64,000 nt of DNA from an uncultured Spirochaetaceae bacterium (GCA_944389105.1 CALXLD010000030.1:1-64000); one strand, 5' to 3'; positions 51,349 to 60,804 are shown, counted from the first letter of the stretch. The notes: generated from the letters alone by a model not told the origin. Program-made: numbers and translations.

Positions 51349-52693
51349 CATCACGGATGTTTGCAACACCTGTGACATACTGCACAGCACGTTCAAATCC
51401 CAGGCCGAATCCAGCATGCGGTACAGTTCCATACTTCCTGAGGTCGAGATACCACCAGTAATCCTCGGGCTTCAGACCAAGTTCTGTCATACGGCTGACG
51501 AGAACATCATATCTGTACTCTCTTTCAGATCCTCCGATGATTTCACCAAGGCGCGGAGCAAGGACATCCATAGCCCTTACAGTCTTGCCGTCATCATTCA
51601 TCTTCATGTAGAAAGCCTTGATGTCCTTAGGGTAGTCAGTAACGATGACAGGGCATTTCGCGACCTGCTCGGTCAGGAAGCGTTCATGTTCGCTCTGAAT
51701 CTCAACACCCCATTTCACAGGGAATTCAAATCTGTCATTTTCCGGTTCGAGTACCTTGATTGCCTCTGTATATGTCATGTGGGCAAAAGGACTTTCTATG
51801 ACATGGCGGAGCGTATCGACAACGCCATTGAGGACGAATGATGAGAAGAATTCCATATCCTCCGGATTCTTTTCAAGAACTGCTGAGAATACATATTTGA
51901 GGAATTTCTCAGCCCATTCCATATCACCTTCAAGCGTACAGAATGCCATTTCCGGCTCTATCATCCAGAATTCGGCGAGGTGACGGGCAGTGTTTGAGTT
52001 CTCTGCGCGGAATGTCGGTCCGAATGTATATATGTTCTTCATTGCTGTGGCATATGTTTCGCCTTCAAGCTGTCCGGAGACTGTAAGGTTTGCCATCCTG
52101 CCGAAGAAATCCTTCGAATAATCGACTTTCCCGTCCTCTGTTTTTGGAACATTCTCAAGGTCAAGGGTCGTAACCTGGAACTGAGCTCCTGCACCTTCAC
52201 AGTCCGAAGCTGAGATAAGCGGAGTGTTTACATATATGAAGCCATTTTCCTGGAAAAAGGAATGTACGGCATATGCCATAGTATTCCTTACTCTGGTGAC
52301 AGCTCCGAAGAGATTCGTCCTTGGTCTGAGATATGCTTTCTCCCTCAGGAATTCAACAGTATGCCTTTTTTTCTGAAGAGGGTAGTCAGCAGGACACTCT
52401 CCGACTATCTGGAGTTTCTCTGTAGCCATTTCAGTCTTCTGATTTCCACCTTGTGATGGGACAATCTTTCCTTCAGCTATGACACTTGCACCTGTACTGA
52501 TCTTGTCCAGAATCTCGCTGCCGATCACGTTTTTATCAATAACGCACTGCAGTCCTTTCAGGCATGAACCATCATTGAGCTCAAGAAAACATACGTTCTT
52601 GCTATCCCTCTTGGTTCTTACCCATCCTTCAGCTTTGACAGTTTTCTCCGATGGTTCCATCTGGAGTATCGACTTTATTCTATCCTGCATCAT
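51308..52693 (-). CDS. asnS: Asparaginyl-tRNA synthetase
   Basis: A class II aminoacyl-tRNA synthetase of 461 residues. The N-terminal OB-fold anticodon domain starts around VKAEGWVRTKRDSKNVCFLE. Motif 2 is PTFRAENSNTARHLAEFWMI, followed by EPEMAF typical of AsnRS, and motif 3 is GFGLGFERAVQYVTGVANIR. It begins Met-Met; the second ATG is an equal candidate. With asnA also in the window, the organism can make asparagine directly and charge it directly. Confidence 0.95.
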   Translation of the reverse strand: MMQDRIKSILQMEPSEKTVKAEGWVRTKRDSKNVCFLELNDGSCLKGLQCVIDKNVIGSEILDKISTGASVIAEGKIVPSQGGNQKTEMATEKLQIVGECPADYPLQKKRHTVEFLREKAYLRPRTNLFGAVTRVRNTMAYAVHSFFQENGFIYVNTPLISASDCEGAGAQFQVTTLDLENVPKTEDGKVDYSKDFFGRMANLTVSGQLEGETYATAMKNIYTFGPTFRAENSNTARHLAEFWMIEPEMAFCTLEGDMEWAEKFLKYVFSAVLEKNPEDMEFFSSFVLNGVVDTLRHVIESPFAHMTYTEAIKVLEPENDRFEFPVKWGVEIQSEHERFLTEQVAKCPVIVTDYPKDIKAFYMKMNDDGKTVRAMDVLAPRLGEIIGGSEREYRYDVLVSRMTELGLKPEDYWWYLDLRKYGTVPHAGFGLGFERAVQYVTGVANIRDVIPYPRYVKSCEY

Positions 52694-52875
52694 ATTCTCC
52701 TAGGTTATTGGGATTATGCTCACTCAGGCGATGAATTGCAATAAACAGGGAGAAATCTGAGTAGTAATAGATAGCTATTACATGGAAAATGATGAAAAAA
52801 TACCAGTTTTATATAGTTGTCCGTCCCATGGTTAAGACTTTATTATTTTCATGGATCTGAAAAGAAGGAGGGATA

Positions 52876-53661
52876 ATGCATTACCTTGTGATTACCACAG
52901 GAAGCTGCGGTAATTGTTATATTTTCTCAACAGGCCAGGATACTATAATCATTGATGATGGTGTTACATATAAGAAGATAACCGAGAAGATGGCTGAGCA
53001 TGAAATTGATATCAGCACAGTAAGGGCTTTGTTTCTGACGCATCTTCACCCTGATCACTCAAAAGGCGTCGGCGTCCTTCAGCGTAAGCTTGGTATCCCT
53101 GTTTTCATTTCATCCATCTCCAGGGAAAAGAATGAAAGCATAATGATAAGGCAGAAAATCGAGATAGATGATGTCTTAACATATGATTTCGGTGAAAGCA
53201 TCGAAGTTCCGGGGTTCTCTGTAATACCTTTCAGTACAAGTCATGATTCAGATGGGTCGGCAGGGTATGCTTTCAGATCAGAAGGGGTGGATTATTTTCT
53301 CATGACCGATACCGGTCTGATTCCTGAAGCGGCATGGGCTTTTGCTGAAAAGGCCAGAGTCAAGTTCATAGAATCAAACTATGATGAGGAGATGCTATCC
53401 TCTGGACCTTATCCGGAATTCCTAAAAAGGAGGATAAGCGGAGAATACGGTCATCTTTCAAACTATGATGCGATTGATTTCGCAAAGAAGACTTCCCGTC
53501 ATGGGGATAGTCTTTATTTCGTTCATCTGAGCGCGAATAACAATTCTCCTCAGATTGTCAGGGAGATGGCTAGGAAGGAGATACCTTCGGGGATATTCTG
53601 CAAGGTATGCGAAAGGGGGGAACTATTTGAAGGATTCCAGGATGGAGAAGAAGTTTGCTGA
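52876..53661 (+). CDS. Metallo-beta-lactamase-fold hydrolase (YycJ/WalJ-like)
   Basis: The zinc motif LTHLHPDHSKGV gives the HxHxDH signature. TTGSCGNCYIFSTGQDTIII at the N-terminus and FLMTDTGLIP, IESNYDEEML and RISGEYGHLSNYDA later match the YycJ/WalJ group, thought to act as DNA exonucleases or in cell-wall-linked processes. At 261 residues it is the normal size. AAGGAGG precedes ATG. The acyl-CoA synthetase gene starts 20 bases before its stop. Confidence 0.88.
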   Translation: MHYLVITTGSCGNCYIFSTGQDTIIIDDGVTYKKITEKMAEHEIDISTVRALFLTHLHPDHSKGVGVLQRKLGIPVFISSISREKNESIMIRQKIEIDDVLTYDFGESIEVPGFSVIPFSTSHDSDGSAGYAFRSEGVDYFLMTDTGLIPEAAWAFAEKARVKFIESNYDEEMLSSGPYPEFLKRRISGEYGHLSNYDAIDFAKKTSRHGDSLYFVHLSANNNSPQIVREMARKEIPSGIFCKVCERGELFEGFQDGEEVC

Positions 53662-55402
53662 AAAATCATGCAGGAAGATAAAAAGGCCGGATGGGCTGCG
53701 GATGAAGACTGTCAGGGGCTATACATTCCCTGATTTCGTTGAAGCGGTTTCCTCAAGATATGCAAAGAGGACATGCTATCGTGTGTTCCGTACAGGTGAG
53801 GAGAATGATATAAGCTACAGCCAGCTGAACTGGTATGCGGAGGCAGCTGCATCATATCTGCTCGGCCTCGGCGTGAAGAAGGGAGATCGTGTGGCAATCA
53901 TAGGGGAGAGCTGCCCCGAGTGGATGATCAGCTATCTTTCGATTGTCATGATCGGTGCAATTGCAGTGCCTGTTCTTCCTGATTTTCCTTCAAAGGATAT
54001 GCTTGCGATACTGAAGGACAGCGGAGCAAAAGGTGTTGTTGTCAACACGAAGCATTATCAGAAGATAGAAGGAATGGAAGATCTTTTCCTTATCAGGCTT
54101 GATGATCTTGTCCATGTCCCGTCTGTTTCGGAGGTTCCATTTGCTTCGGCTCCGGGGTTTTCCCTGAAGGCCCAGAAGATAAGGAAAAAGGAACTTGAAG
54201 CTGTAAAGCCTGAGGAAAATGATACTGCATCCATAATCTATACCTCCGGGACTACCGGAACATCGAAGGGCGTTGAACTGTCCCATATCAACATTCTCAG
54301 GACAGCTGATCTTGCTACCGATGTCTATGTCAGGCTCAATCCAGGAGAGAAGGTCCTGTCAATCCTTCCGATGGCACATGTCTATGAGTTCACGATCGGA
54401 CAGGTGCTGCCGATGATGAAGGGACTGGAGATAAACTTCCTTGGCCGCCAGCCTGCTGTATCGATACTTCTGCCAGCTCTTGCGGAGATAAGGCCGCATG
54501 TAATGCTTTCCGTTCCCCTCCTGATAGAGAAGGTTTACAAATCAGCTGTTCTTCCTGTACTGAAGGGCGAGGGCAGAATAGCCAGGCTTGCAGAGAATCC
54601 TCTGACAAGAAGCTTTGTCATGAGGACTATCGGAAGAAAGCTCAGAAAGACCTTTGGCCACAGGCTGAAGTTCTTTGGAATAGGTGGAGCTCCTCTTGAC
54701 AGCGAAGTGGAAGCTTTTCTTCATAGAGCCCATTTCCCTTATGCAATCGGATATGGCCTGACTGAGACCTCTCCGCTTGTTGCTGGATGCGGCTCGAAGC
54801 ATTCTATGCAGAAGCCAGGTTTCATAGGTCCTGTTGTGAGCGATGATAGCGTCAGGCTTATCAATAAGAATGAAGAGGGTGTTGGAGAGATAGCTGTCAA
54901 AGGTATCAATGTCATGAAAGGCTATTATAACCGCCCGGATCTGACTCGTGAGGTATTTACGGAAGATGGCTATTTCCTTACAGGCGATCTTGGATATCTT
55001 GACCGCAGGGGAAGGCTGTCTATACGCGGAAGGGTGAAGACAATGATTCTTGGCCCGGGCGGAGAGAATATTTATCCGGAGATGATCGAATCCCTGATAA
55101 ACAACCAGGATTTTGTCGAGGAATCTCTGGTTGTCCCGGATAATGGAGGACTTCTTGCGCTGATTAAGCTTGATATCAACATGATGGCTGAGAAAATGAA
55201 GATATCTATAAAGGAGGCGGAGAAGGAAGCCGAAAAGTATCTTGCCTCAATCAGGAAGAATGTGAACTCCGAGCTCTCTGCCTTCTCTAAAATATCTAGT
55301 ACGGAGCTTCAGGAAGAACCCTTTGAAAGGACTCCGACGCAGAAGATAAAGAGATTCCTTTATTCCCGTAGAAAAGAGGACAAGGACGGAGAAAAAGAGT
55401 AA
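53642..55402 (+). CDS. Long-chain acyl-CoA synthetase (AMP-binding enzyme)
   Basis: This activates a fatty acid to acyl-AMP and then acyl-CoA. Adenylation motifs: SIIYTSGTTGTSKGVELSH (A3), YAIGYGLTETSPLVAG (A5), YFLTGDLGYLDRRGRLSIRG (A7/A8) and the C-terminal Lys region RTPTQKIKRFLYSR. The family is that of long-chain fatty acyl-CoA ligases. The start is uncertain: ATG at 53642 has AAGGA at a reasonable distance and overlaps the previous gene; ATG at 53702 would remove a basic 20-residue lead (EKKFAEKSCRKIKRPDGLR). It is in a run with the metallo-hydrolase and DAHP synthase. Confidence 0.88.
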   Translation: MEKKFAEKSCRKIKRPDGLRMKTVRGYTFPDFVEAVSSRYAKRTCYRVFRTGEENDISYSQLNWYAEAAASYLLGLGVKKGDRVAIIGESCPEWMISYLSIVMIGAIAVPVLPDFPSKDMLAILKDSGAKGVVVNTKHYQKIEGMEDLFLIRLDDLVHVPSVSEVPFASAPGFSLKAQKIRKKELEAVKPEENDTASIIYTSGTTGTSKGVELSHINILRTADLATDVYVRLNPGEKVLSILPMAHVYEFTIGQVLPMMKGLEINFLGRQPAVSILLPALAEIRPHVMLSVPLLIEKVYKSAVLPVLKGEGRIARLAENPLTRSFVMRTIGRKLRKTFGHRLKFFGIGGAPLDSEVEAFLHRAHFPYAIGYGLTETSPLVAGCGSKHSMQKPGFIGPVVSDDSVRLINKNEEGVGEIAVKGINVMKGYYNRPDLTREVFTEDGYFLTGDLGYLDRRGRLSIRGRVKTMILGPGGENIYPEMIESLINNQDFVEESLVVPDNGGLLALIKLDINMMAEKMKISIKEAEKEAEKYLASIRKNVNSELSAFSKISSTELQEEPFERTPTQKIKRFLYSRRKEDKDGEKE

Positions 55403-55412
55403 AATCCTGATC

Positions 55413-56492
55413 ATGCAGAAGATTCAGGATATAAGGATAAAATCTATAGAGCTTCTTACCACTCCTGCGGAAATGGAGGGAATCTGCCCAGTTTCCGAGG
55501 AGGAAGCTGAGAGAATAGCCTCATACAGGAATACCGTGAATGCGATTATCCATGGTGAGGATAGGAGGCTTTTAGCCATTGTCGGACCTTGTTCCATACA
55601 TGATCCGAAAGCTGCTCTTGATTACGCTGAAAGACTTAAGAAGCTGGCTGATTCAGTATCAGATGTCTTTTTCGTTGTTATGCGTACTTATTTCGAGAAG
55701 CCAAGGACAGCACTTGGATGGAAAGGTTTTCTTATCGATCCCGATATGGATGAGAGCTGCAATATAGAGAAGGGACTCAAGCTTGCACGCCGTCTTCTTA
55801 TTTCTATTACGGATATAGGTCTTCCTGTAGGATGTGAAGTACTTGATCCGATTGTTCCTCAGTACACTGATGAGCTCATGAGCTGGTCATCAATCGGAGC
55901 CCGTACGACAGAAAGCCAGACCCATCGTTCGCTTGCATCTGGACTTTCCGTTGCCGTAGGTTTCAAGAACAGCACTTCCGGTGATCTTACAGCAGCTGTC
56001 AATGCGGCAAAAGCGGCTTCAAACGGGGCATCTTTTATTGGTGTCAGAAGGGATGGAAAGCTTGCTGTTTTCCGCTCTTCAGGAAACCATGAAGCGCATC
56101 TGATCCTGCGTGGCGGTGATCAGGGTCCAAACTACTATGAGGATGATGTCGAAGAAGCATCCCTTATGATGGAGAAAAGCGGTCTTAAGCCAAGCATCAT
56201 CATTGACTGCTCCCATCAGAACAGCCATAAGGATTACAGAAGGCAGAAGAGAGTTCTGAGAAGTGTCATCGATCAGGTGAGGTGGGGTGAGAAATCAATC
56301 AGGGGATTCATGCTTGAGTCAAACATCAATGAGGGATCACAGAAGATACCAGCGGACCTCTCCTTGCTCCAGTATGGAGTTTCCGTTACAGATGGATGCA
56401 TAGGATGGGAAGAGACTGAGCGGATTATCAAAAATGCCGCAGATCTTGTAAGAGAAGCAAATGAAAATGGCGGAAAGGTGGAGATACTATGA
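55413..56492 (+). CDS. aroF: 3-deoxy-D-arabino-heptulosonate 7-phosphate synthase (type I)
   Basis: The first shikimate-pathway step, condensing phosphoenolpyruvate and erythrose 4-phosphate. Signatures: AIVGPCSIHDPKAALDYAER, RTYFEKPRTALGWKGFLIDP, WSSIGARTTESQTHRSLASG, VGFKNSTSGDLTAAVNAAKA, and IDCSHQNSHKDYRRQ for the metal site. It is a class I-alpha enzyme like AroF/G/H; the isoenzyme letter cannot be assigned, so the symbol is nominal. The 359-residue length is normal. It follows the acyl-CoA synthetase by 10 bases and overlaps the DJ-1 gene by four. Confidence 0.93.
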   Translation: MQKIQDIRIKSIELLTTPAEMEGICPVSEEEAERIASYRNTVNAIIHGEDRRLLAIVGPCSIHDPKAALDYAERLKKLADSVSDVFFVVMRTYFEKPRTALGWKGFLIDPDMDESCNIEKGLKLARRLLISITDIGLPVGCEVLDPIVPQYTDELMSWSSIGARTTESQTHRSLASGLSVAVGFKNSTSGDLTAAVNAAKAASNGASFIGVRRDGKLAVFRSSGNHEAHLILRGGDQGPNYYEDDVEEASLMMEKSGLKPSIIIDCSHQNSHKDYRRQKRVLRSVIDQVRWGEKSIRGFMLESNINEGSQKIPADLSLLQYGVSVTDGCIGWEETERIIKNAADLVREANENGGKVEIL

Positions 56493-57037
56493 GAGTTATT
56501 GTTTTCCTTGCAGAGGGATTCGAGGAGACTGAGGCGCTTTGTCCTGTAGATGTGATGAGAAGGGCAGGTCTTGATGTAGTGACAGCTGGTGTTGGTGGTG
56601 AATATATAAAATCATCCCATGGGGTTGTTGTGAAAGCGGATTCGGATCTTGAGGATATTCCCGATGATGAGGTCTTTTCTGCTGCTTTCTGTCCAGGAGG
56701 AATGCCTGGCAGCGTAAACCTTTCTCAGTCATGGAAGGTGAATAAAATCCTTGTCAGTACAGCACAGACAGGAATAGTAGCTGCAATCTGCGCAGCTCCT
56801 GCTGTTGTTCTTGCACCGCTTGGTCTTCTCAAAGGGAAGAATGCGACATGTTTCCCTGGGTGCGAGACTTATGCACCTGATATGGTTTTCTCATCAGAAG
56901 GTATTGTCGTCGATGGGAATATCGTGACGGGGAAAAGCGCTGGCTGGTCTTTCGATCTGGGCCTGAAGCTTGTGGAAATGCTCAAAGGAAAGGAAAGTTC
57001 TGAGAGTGTCCGTTCTGCAATCTATTACAAAGAGTGA
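56489..57037 (+). CDS. DJ-1/PfpI-family protein
   Basis: MRVIVFLAEGFEETEALCPV is the DJ-1 start, with the Glu of FEE that faces the active Cys. AAFCPGGMPGSVNLSQ and IVAAICAAPAVVLAPLGLLK (nucleophile-elbow Cys in AICAAP) follow, then ATCFPGCETYAPD and GNIVTGKSAGWSFDLGLKLV. These proteins are proposed glyoxalases, deglycases or oxidative-stress proteins. The gene overlaps DAHP synthase by four bases and is the last of its operon. Confidence 0.9.
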   Translation: MRVIVFLAEGFEETEALCPVDVMRRAGLDVVTAGVGGEYIKSSHGVVVKADSDLEDIPDDEVFSAAFCPGGMPGSVNLSQSWKVNKILVSTAQTGIVAAICAAPAVVLAPLGLLKGKNATCFPGCETYAPDMVFSSEGIVVDGNIVTGKSAGWSFDLGLKLVEMLKGKESSESVRSAIYYKE

Positions 57038-57084
57038 GTAAACGCCCGCTATTGCTTAGAAAAGCATAGATATCACTGATTATG

Positions 57085-57131
57085 AAAAGGAAGCGTATGT
57101 ATATTCCTGTATGCAGCGCTTCTTTCTTTTT
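57085..57131 (+). terminator. Possible terminator after the DJ-1 gene
   Basis: AAGGAAGCG pairs with CGCTTCTTT around a loop of about 20 bases, followed by CTTTTTC. An overlapping alternative stem (GCAGC...GCTGC) also exists. The large loop lowers confidence. Confidence 0.35.
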
Positions 57132-57249
57132 CAGAGAAGCTGCATGTATATAATTCGTGCCCGTGTTCTACGTCCTGAAGCTTCCATGGCATGTATGCCG
57201 GCAGATATTCACGAGCGGAAGTCCTGGCAATCTGCCGCTGGTGTATATC

Positions 57250-57642
57250 TTAAATTGCTTTCCTGATCCGAGGCTGATTTATAAGTACGAGATGGGAAAG
57301 AAGTCCTCTTATTCCGTGTGCTTTCTTCATTGCTTCCTTATCAACGGTCTCTTTCCTGAAACAGAATCCGTCATTCTCTATCGCATATAGCGATGAGAAG
57401 AAAGCTTCGTTCAGATTCCTGCCTATCGCAATTGATATTGCTTTGTTGTTCCTGAGCTCGGAGATTATAGGAATGAAGATATTCTCGTCCCATTCTTCTG
57501 CAGCCTTGCTGAACGAAATATTCCTACCTTTATGGCGCATTGCCATTCTGTAGCTCTGTATGCTTCCACAGAGTGCTTTATCCTCTCCCTGGATATAGTC
57601 TCCTGCAATCTTATGTATCAGGATCCTTTCGCTTTCTGTCAT
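57250..57642 (-). CDS. Small protein of unknown function (130 residues)
   Basis: AAGGAG lies six bases before the ATG and the composition is protein-like, so the gene is real. The product is mostly helical: ESERILIHKIAGDYIQGEDK, KGRNISFSKAAEEWDENIFI, then a strand-rich end (SSLYAIENDGFCFRKETVDK). No family, signal or membrane segment is recognised. It lies convergent to the DJ-1 operon and divergent from asnA. Confidence 0.7.
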   Translation of the reverse strand: MTESERILIHKIAGDYIQGEDKALCGSIQSYRMAMRHKGRNISFSKAAEEWDENIFIPIISELRNNKAISIAIGRNLNEAFFSSLYAIENDGFCFRKETVDKEAMKKAHGIRGLLSHLVLINQPRIRKAI

Positions 57643-57863
57643 TCTGACTCCTTAAGAATCCCTCGCTTTTGTCGCCAATATAATGGGAAAAGTGATTCTG
57701 ATTGTCAATATCCGTTAGAAAATATTTTTATATTATAATCATAATTCTTTTTAATTAAACAAAAAGTTAACAATAAAACCATTGTATTTTGTTTCAGGGC
57801 TCTTTAGTTCATACTACTAAACAATGTTTTTGTAAAATGCAATAATCGGTGGAAGGAGGCAAT

Positions 57864-58883
57864 ATGTTTTTCCCTGAAGGATATAAACCGCTTTTATCTC
57901 AGCATGAGACAGAAAAGGCAATAAAGGATGCAAAGGATACATTTGAGAGATCGCTTTCAGGTGCTCTGAGGCTTTCGAGGGTAACATCACCGCTGTTTGT
58001 TCCAGCTGGATCAGGAATAAACGATGATTTGAATGGTGTTGAGAATCCTGTTCGTTTCAGCGTTAAGAATCTTGGGAACGAGAATATGGAGATCATACAG
58101 TCTCTTGCAAAGTGGAAGAGAATGGCTCTTGCTGACTATGGAGTGAAGCCTGGACGCGGAATCTACACTGATATGAATGCGCTTCGTCCTGATGATGATA
58201 TAGATGCTATCCATTCGATTTATGTTGACCAGTGGGACTGGGAAAAGGTAATGGATGAAGGGGAACGCAACCTTGATTACCTCAAGAGCACCGTACGTGA
58301 TATATATGGTGCTATTAAAAGAACGGCATTCCTTCTTGAAGAGGATTATCCTGTTCTCCATGATACTCTTCCTGAATCTATAACATTTGTTCATACAGAA
58401 GAGGCTGCTGCTGAGTTCCCCGATCTTACTCCTCAGGAAAGGGAAAGGGAGCTTGCTCGCAGATATGGAGCGATTTTCCTTATTGGCATAGGTTATGGCA
58501 ATCCTCCTCATTCCGGCCGTGCCCCTGATTATGATGACTGGTCAACAGAGACCATCAATAGCTATCACGGTCTGAATGGAGACATCATCGTGTGGGATAC
58601 TGTACGAAATGATTCTCTTGAGCTTTCAAGTATGGGAATCCGTGTAAACAGGGAATCCCTAGTGAATCAGCTTGCGATAAGAGGCTGTGAAGAGAGAAAG
58701 GATCTGTATTGGCATAAAAGGCTTCTTGCAGGGGAATATCCTCAGACCATCGGAGGTGGTGTTGGACAGTCCAGACTGTGCATGTTCCTTCTGCACAAAG
58801 CACATGTAGGAGAAGTTCAGGCTTCTGTATGGCCTCAGGAGGCAAGACAAGAGGCAGCAGAAAAAGGTTTTTCTCTCCTTTAA
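57864..58883 (+). CDS. asnA: Aspartate-ammonia ligase (asparagine synthetase A)
   Basis: The enzyme makes asparagine from aspartate and ammonia using ATP and has a class II synthetase fold. Signatures: SRVTSPLFVPAGSGINDDLN, EIIQSLAKWKRMALADYG, GIYTDMNALRPDDDIDAIHS, YVDQWDWEKVM and the C-terminal GGGVGQSRLCMFLLHKAHVG. The length of 339 is standard. ATG at 57864 is chosen over the ATG 15 bases earlier because GGAGG sits between the two. The upstream 200 bases are AT-rich and include TTTAGTTCATACTACTAAA, a partial palindrome that could bind a regulator. Confidence 0.95.
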   Translation: MFFPEGYKPLLSQHETEKAIKDAKDTFERSLSGALRLSRVTSPLFVPAGSGINDDLNGVENPVRFSVKNLGNENMEIIQSLAKWKRMALADYGVKPGRGIYTDMNALRPDDDIDAIHSIYVDQWDWEKVMDEGERNLDYLKSTVRDIYGAIKRTAFLLEEDYPVLHDTLPESITFVHTEEAAAEFPDLTPQERERELARRYGAIFLIGIGYGNPPHSGRAPDYDDWSTETINSYHGLNGDIIVWDTVRNDSLELSSMGIRVNRESLVNQLAIRGCEERKDLYWHKRLLAGEYPQTIGGGVGQSRLCMFLLHKAHVGEVQASVWPQEARQEAAEKGFSLL

Positions 58884-58948
58884 TTTTTGTGGTATAGACA
58901 CTTAGGATTTAGCAATGAAAAAGTTTGGAAAAAATATCGCCAACTCTA

Positions 58949-58977
58949 TTGACGAAAACCCCAAAATAACCTAAATT
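58949..58977 (+). promoter_or_regulatory. Promoter of the tRNA-Leu gene
   Basis: TTGACG and TAAATT are separated by exactly 17 bp, and the -10 ends 13 bases before the tRNA. Confidence 0.8.
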
Positions 58978-58990
58978 CTGTGTCTGTCGA

Positions 58991-59072
58991 GCGGTCGTGG
59001 TGGAATTGGTAGACACGCTAGCTTGAGGTGCTAGTGGTGAGAGCTGTGCTGGTTCAAGTCCAGTCGACCGCA
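58991..59072 (+). tRNA. tRNA-Leu (anticodon GAG)
   Basis: The acceptor stem GCGGTCG pairs with CGACCGC and A is the discriminator. The anticodon stem CTAGC/GCTAG encloses TTGAGGT, so the anticodon is GAG, reading CUC and CUU. A type II variable arm (GTGGTGAGAGCTGT) and T-loop TTCAAGT are present. CCA is not encoded. Confidence 0.95.
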
Positions 59073-59077
59073 CTCAG

Positions 59078-59114
59078 AATCCTTTCGGTTAAGAGATTAC
59101 CGAAAGGATTTTTT
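59078..59114 (+). terminator. Terminator of the tRNA-Leu gene
   Basis: AATCCTTTCGGT and ACCGAAAGGATT form a perfect 12-bp stem, followed by TTTT directly after the stem. Confidence 0.9.
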
Positions 59115-59451
59115 ATTCCTAAGGCATGCCTGTTGGATTGTACTGATTCATTTCTATATGTTGTTTTGATTTTAGCAGAGAAGATAATAAGATGAGGTGG
59201 AAAGGTGCTGCTGATAGCCGGTACTGGTCTGAATTAAGCTGGAATACCTTCGTTAAACTCACAAGGGGCTTTTAGGATTTCGAGAATACTGTTCTTTGGG
59301 GGATCTTTGTTCGTTTATTGCTAAAAATTTCTTCATATTCTCAACATGCTTTCTACATATAATCTACATTTGCGTAAAAATGTTTAGCTTGAAAAGAATA
59401 TAGATACGACGGGTAGTTAACCGTTTTAGCACACACAAAAAGGAGGAAAAG
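59115..59451 (+). promoter_or_regulatory. Upstream region of the secreted esterase
   Basis: No gene is seen. TATAAT at 59358-59363 is a good -10, with only a poor ATATTC 17 bp upstream. This would give a leader of about 80 bases with a small ACGG...CCGT hairpin before the strong ribosome site AAGGAGG. Confidence 0.4.
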
Positions 59452-60750
59452 ATGCTTAAGAAAACAACATCTTTCGTTCTCGTCATGGCTCTTGTACTTT
59501 CAGCACTTTGTGCTGGAGTAGAAACTGTACAGGATGCTTCTTCTCCAACTGGATACACAACGACATTCACGTACACAGATCCAGAAGCAACGAATGTCAG
59601 GCTTGTTGGCTCATTTACATTTTATGAGAACAATGATATGCATGTGTTTGCCAGAGGTGCTGCAGTTTCCAGCGTGAACGATAATCCTGATAATTATATC
59701 TATGGACCGGATGCATGGGCAAAAGGCAAGGATATGAGACACATTGCAGACGAAAGCGGTTCGTTTGAGATGGTTAAGGACGGTGATACCTGGACGTGTT
59801 CTCTGCAGCTTCCATGTGCATCTTATCTTTATACATACAGAGTCTCATACGACAATGGTGCGACAGAGGTTATTGTAACCGATCCAGAGAATGTTCCATC
59901 ACAGAATGCATGGTCGATGAATCCGCAGCAGCGATCGCAGTTCTATGTACCATTTGATGCAGAGAAGCAGAATCCATGGGATGACTGGACATTCCTGTTC
60001 CCAATCGAAGATGAAACAAAGAAAGGTGAGATTGTTTACATTGAATATGTAAGAGCTGATGGCTCTATGGGACCTGCACAGGTATATCTGCCTGCTGGAT
60101 ATGATGCTTCAAGACCTGAACCATATAAGACACTTTATATTTCACATGGTGGTGGCGGATTTGAGGGAGACTGGTTCCATCAGGGCAATGCAAATAATAT
60201 TGCAGACAGACTGATTGCGGACGGAAAGGTTGAGCCATTCATTATTGTGGCAGTAGAGAATGCCATATTCTCATCATCCACAGGCGGAACTGGATTCAAA
60301 GCTATTGCAGATGATATGGAAAACTACCTTATTCCATATGTTGAAGAGAACTTCAATGTTGTAAAGGATTCTTCAGGTAGAGCAATGTGCGGATTATCCA
60401 GAGGCTCGCAGATAACATCATATCTTTTCCTCAGAGAAACGCAGCTGTTTGATTACTATGCAATTCTTTCTGGTGGTTCCTGCAACCTATATTCACTTGA
60501 TACAGACCCTGCAGTTCTCCAGAGCGTGAATGTATACCTTGGTGCAGGTTTCTCGGATCAGGCTCTGCTTAGGCCAGGTGTATTTGATATAATGACTCAG
60601 TCCTCGACAATCGGTCTGTCCTGGTTGCTTGATGATCTTGGAGTTGATTATAACGGCAAGGGATCAATAAACATCGTTCCTGGTGCACATGATTGGTTTG
60701 TATGGCCACAGCTAATCAACGACTATTTTGCTAATTTCCTTTGGAAATAA
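59452..60750 (+). CDS. Secreted CE1-type carbohydrate esterase
   Basis: An exported esterase of 432 residues. The signal peptide KKTTSFVLVMALVLSALCAG probably ends near residue 22. An N-terminal immunoglobulin-like (E-set/CBM48-like) domain (TTFTYTDPEATNVRLVGSFT, residues 35-150) is followed by the alpha/beta-hydrolase domain (AQVYLPAGYDASRPEPYKTL, then ISHGGGGFEGDW). The nucleophile is Ser316 in CGLSRGS and the catalytic His is His413 in GAHDW. This layout matches feruloyl/acetyl xylan esterases of family CE1, which trim plant polysaccharides. A strong AAGGAGG precedes ATG, and the gene is flanked by terminators, so it is monocistronic. Substrate is inferred from family only. Confidence 0.87.
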   Translation: MLKKTTSFVLVMALVLSALCAGVETVQDASSPTGYTTTFTYTDPEATNVRLVGSFTFYENNDMHVFARGAAVSSVNDNPDNYIYGPDAWAKGKDMRHIADESGSFEMVKDGDTWTCSLQLPCASYLYTYRVSYDNGATEVIVTDPENVPSQNAWSMNPQQRSQFYVPFDAEKQNPWDDWTFLFPIEDETKKGEIVYIEYVRADGSMGPAQVYLPAGYDASRPEPYKTLYISHGGGGFEGDWFHQGNANNIADRLIADGKVEPFIIVAVENAIFSSSTGGTGFKAIADDMENYLIPYVEENFNVVKDSSGRAMCGLSRGSQITSYLFLRETQLFDYYAILSGGSCNLYSLDTDPAVLQSVNVYLGAGFSDQALLRPGVFDIMTQSSTIGLSWLLDDLGVDYNGKGSINIVPGAHDWFVWPQLINDYFANFLWK

Positions 60751-60766
60751 TAGATTAGAGCTTTGA

Positions 60767-60804
60767 AAAAGGGTGTCTTGCGCATATGCTAGGCACCCTT
60801 TTAT
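60767..60804 (+). terminator. Terminator of the esterase gene
   Basis: AAAAGGGTG and CACCCTTTT form a 9-bp stem, with CTTGCG/ATGCTAG-type pairing partly extending it inwards, ending in TTTTATT. The A-rich left arm could also serve the opposite strand. Confidence 0.75.
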
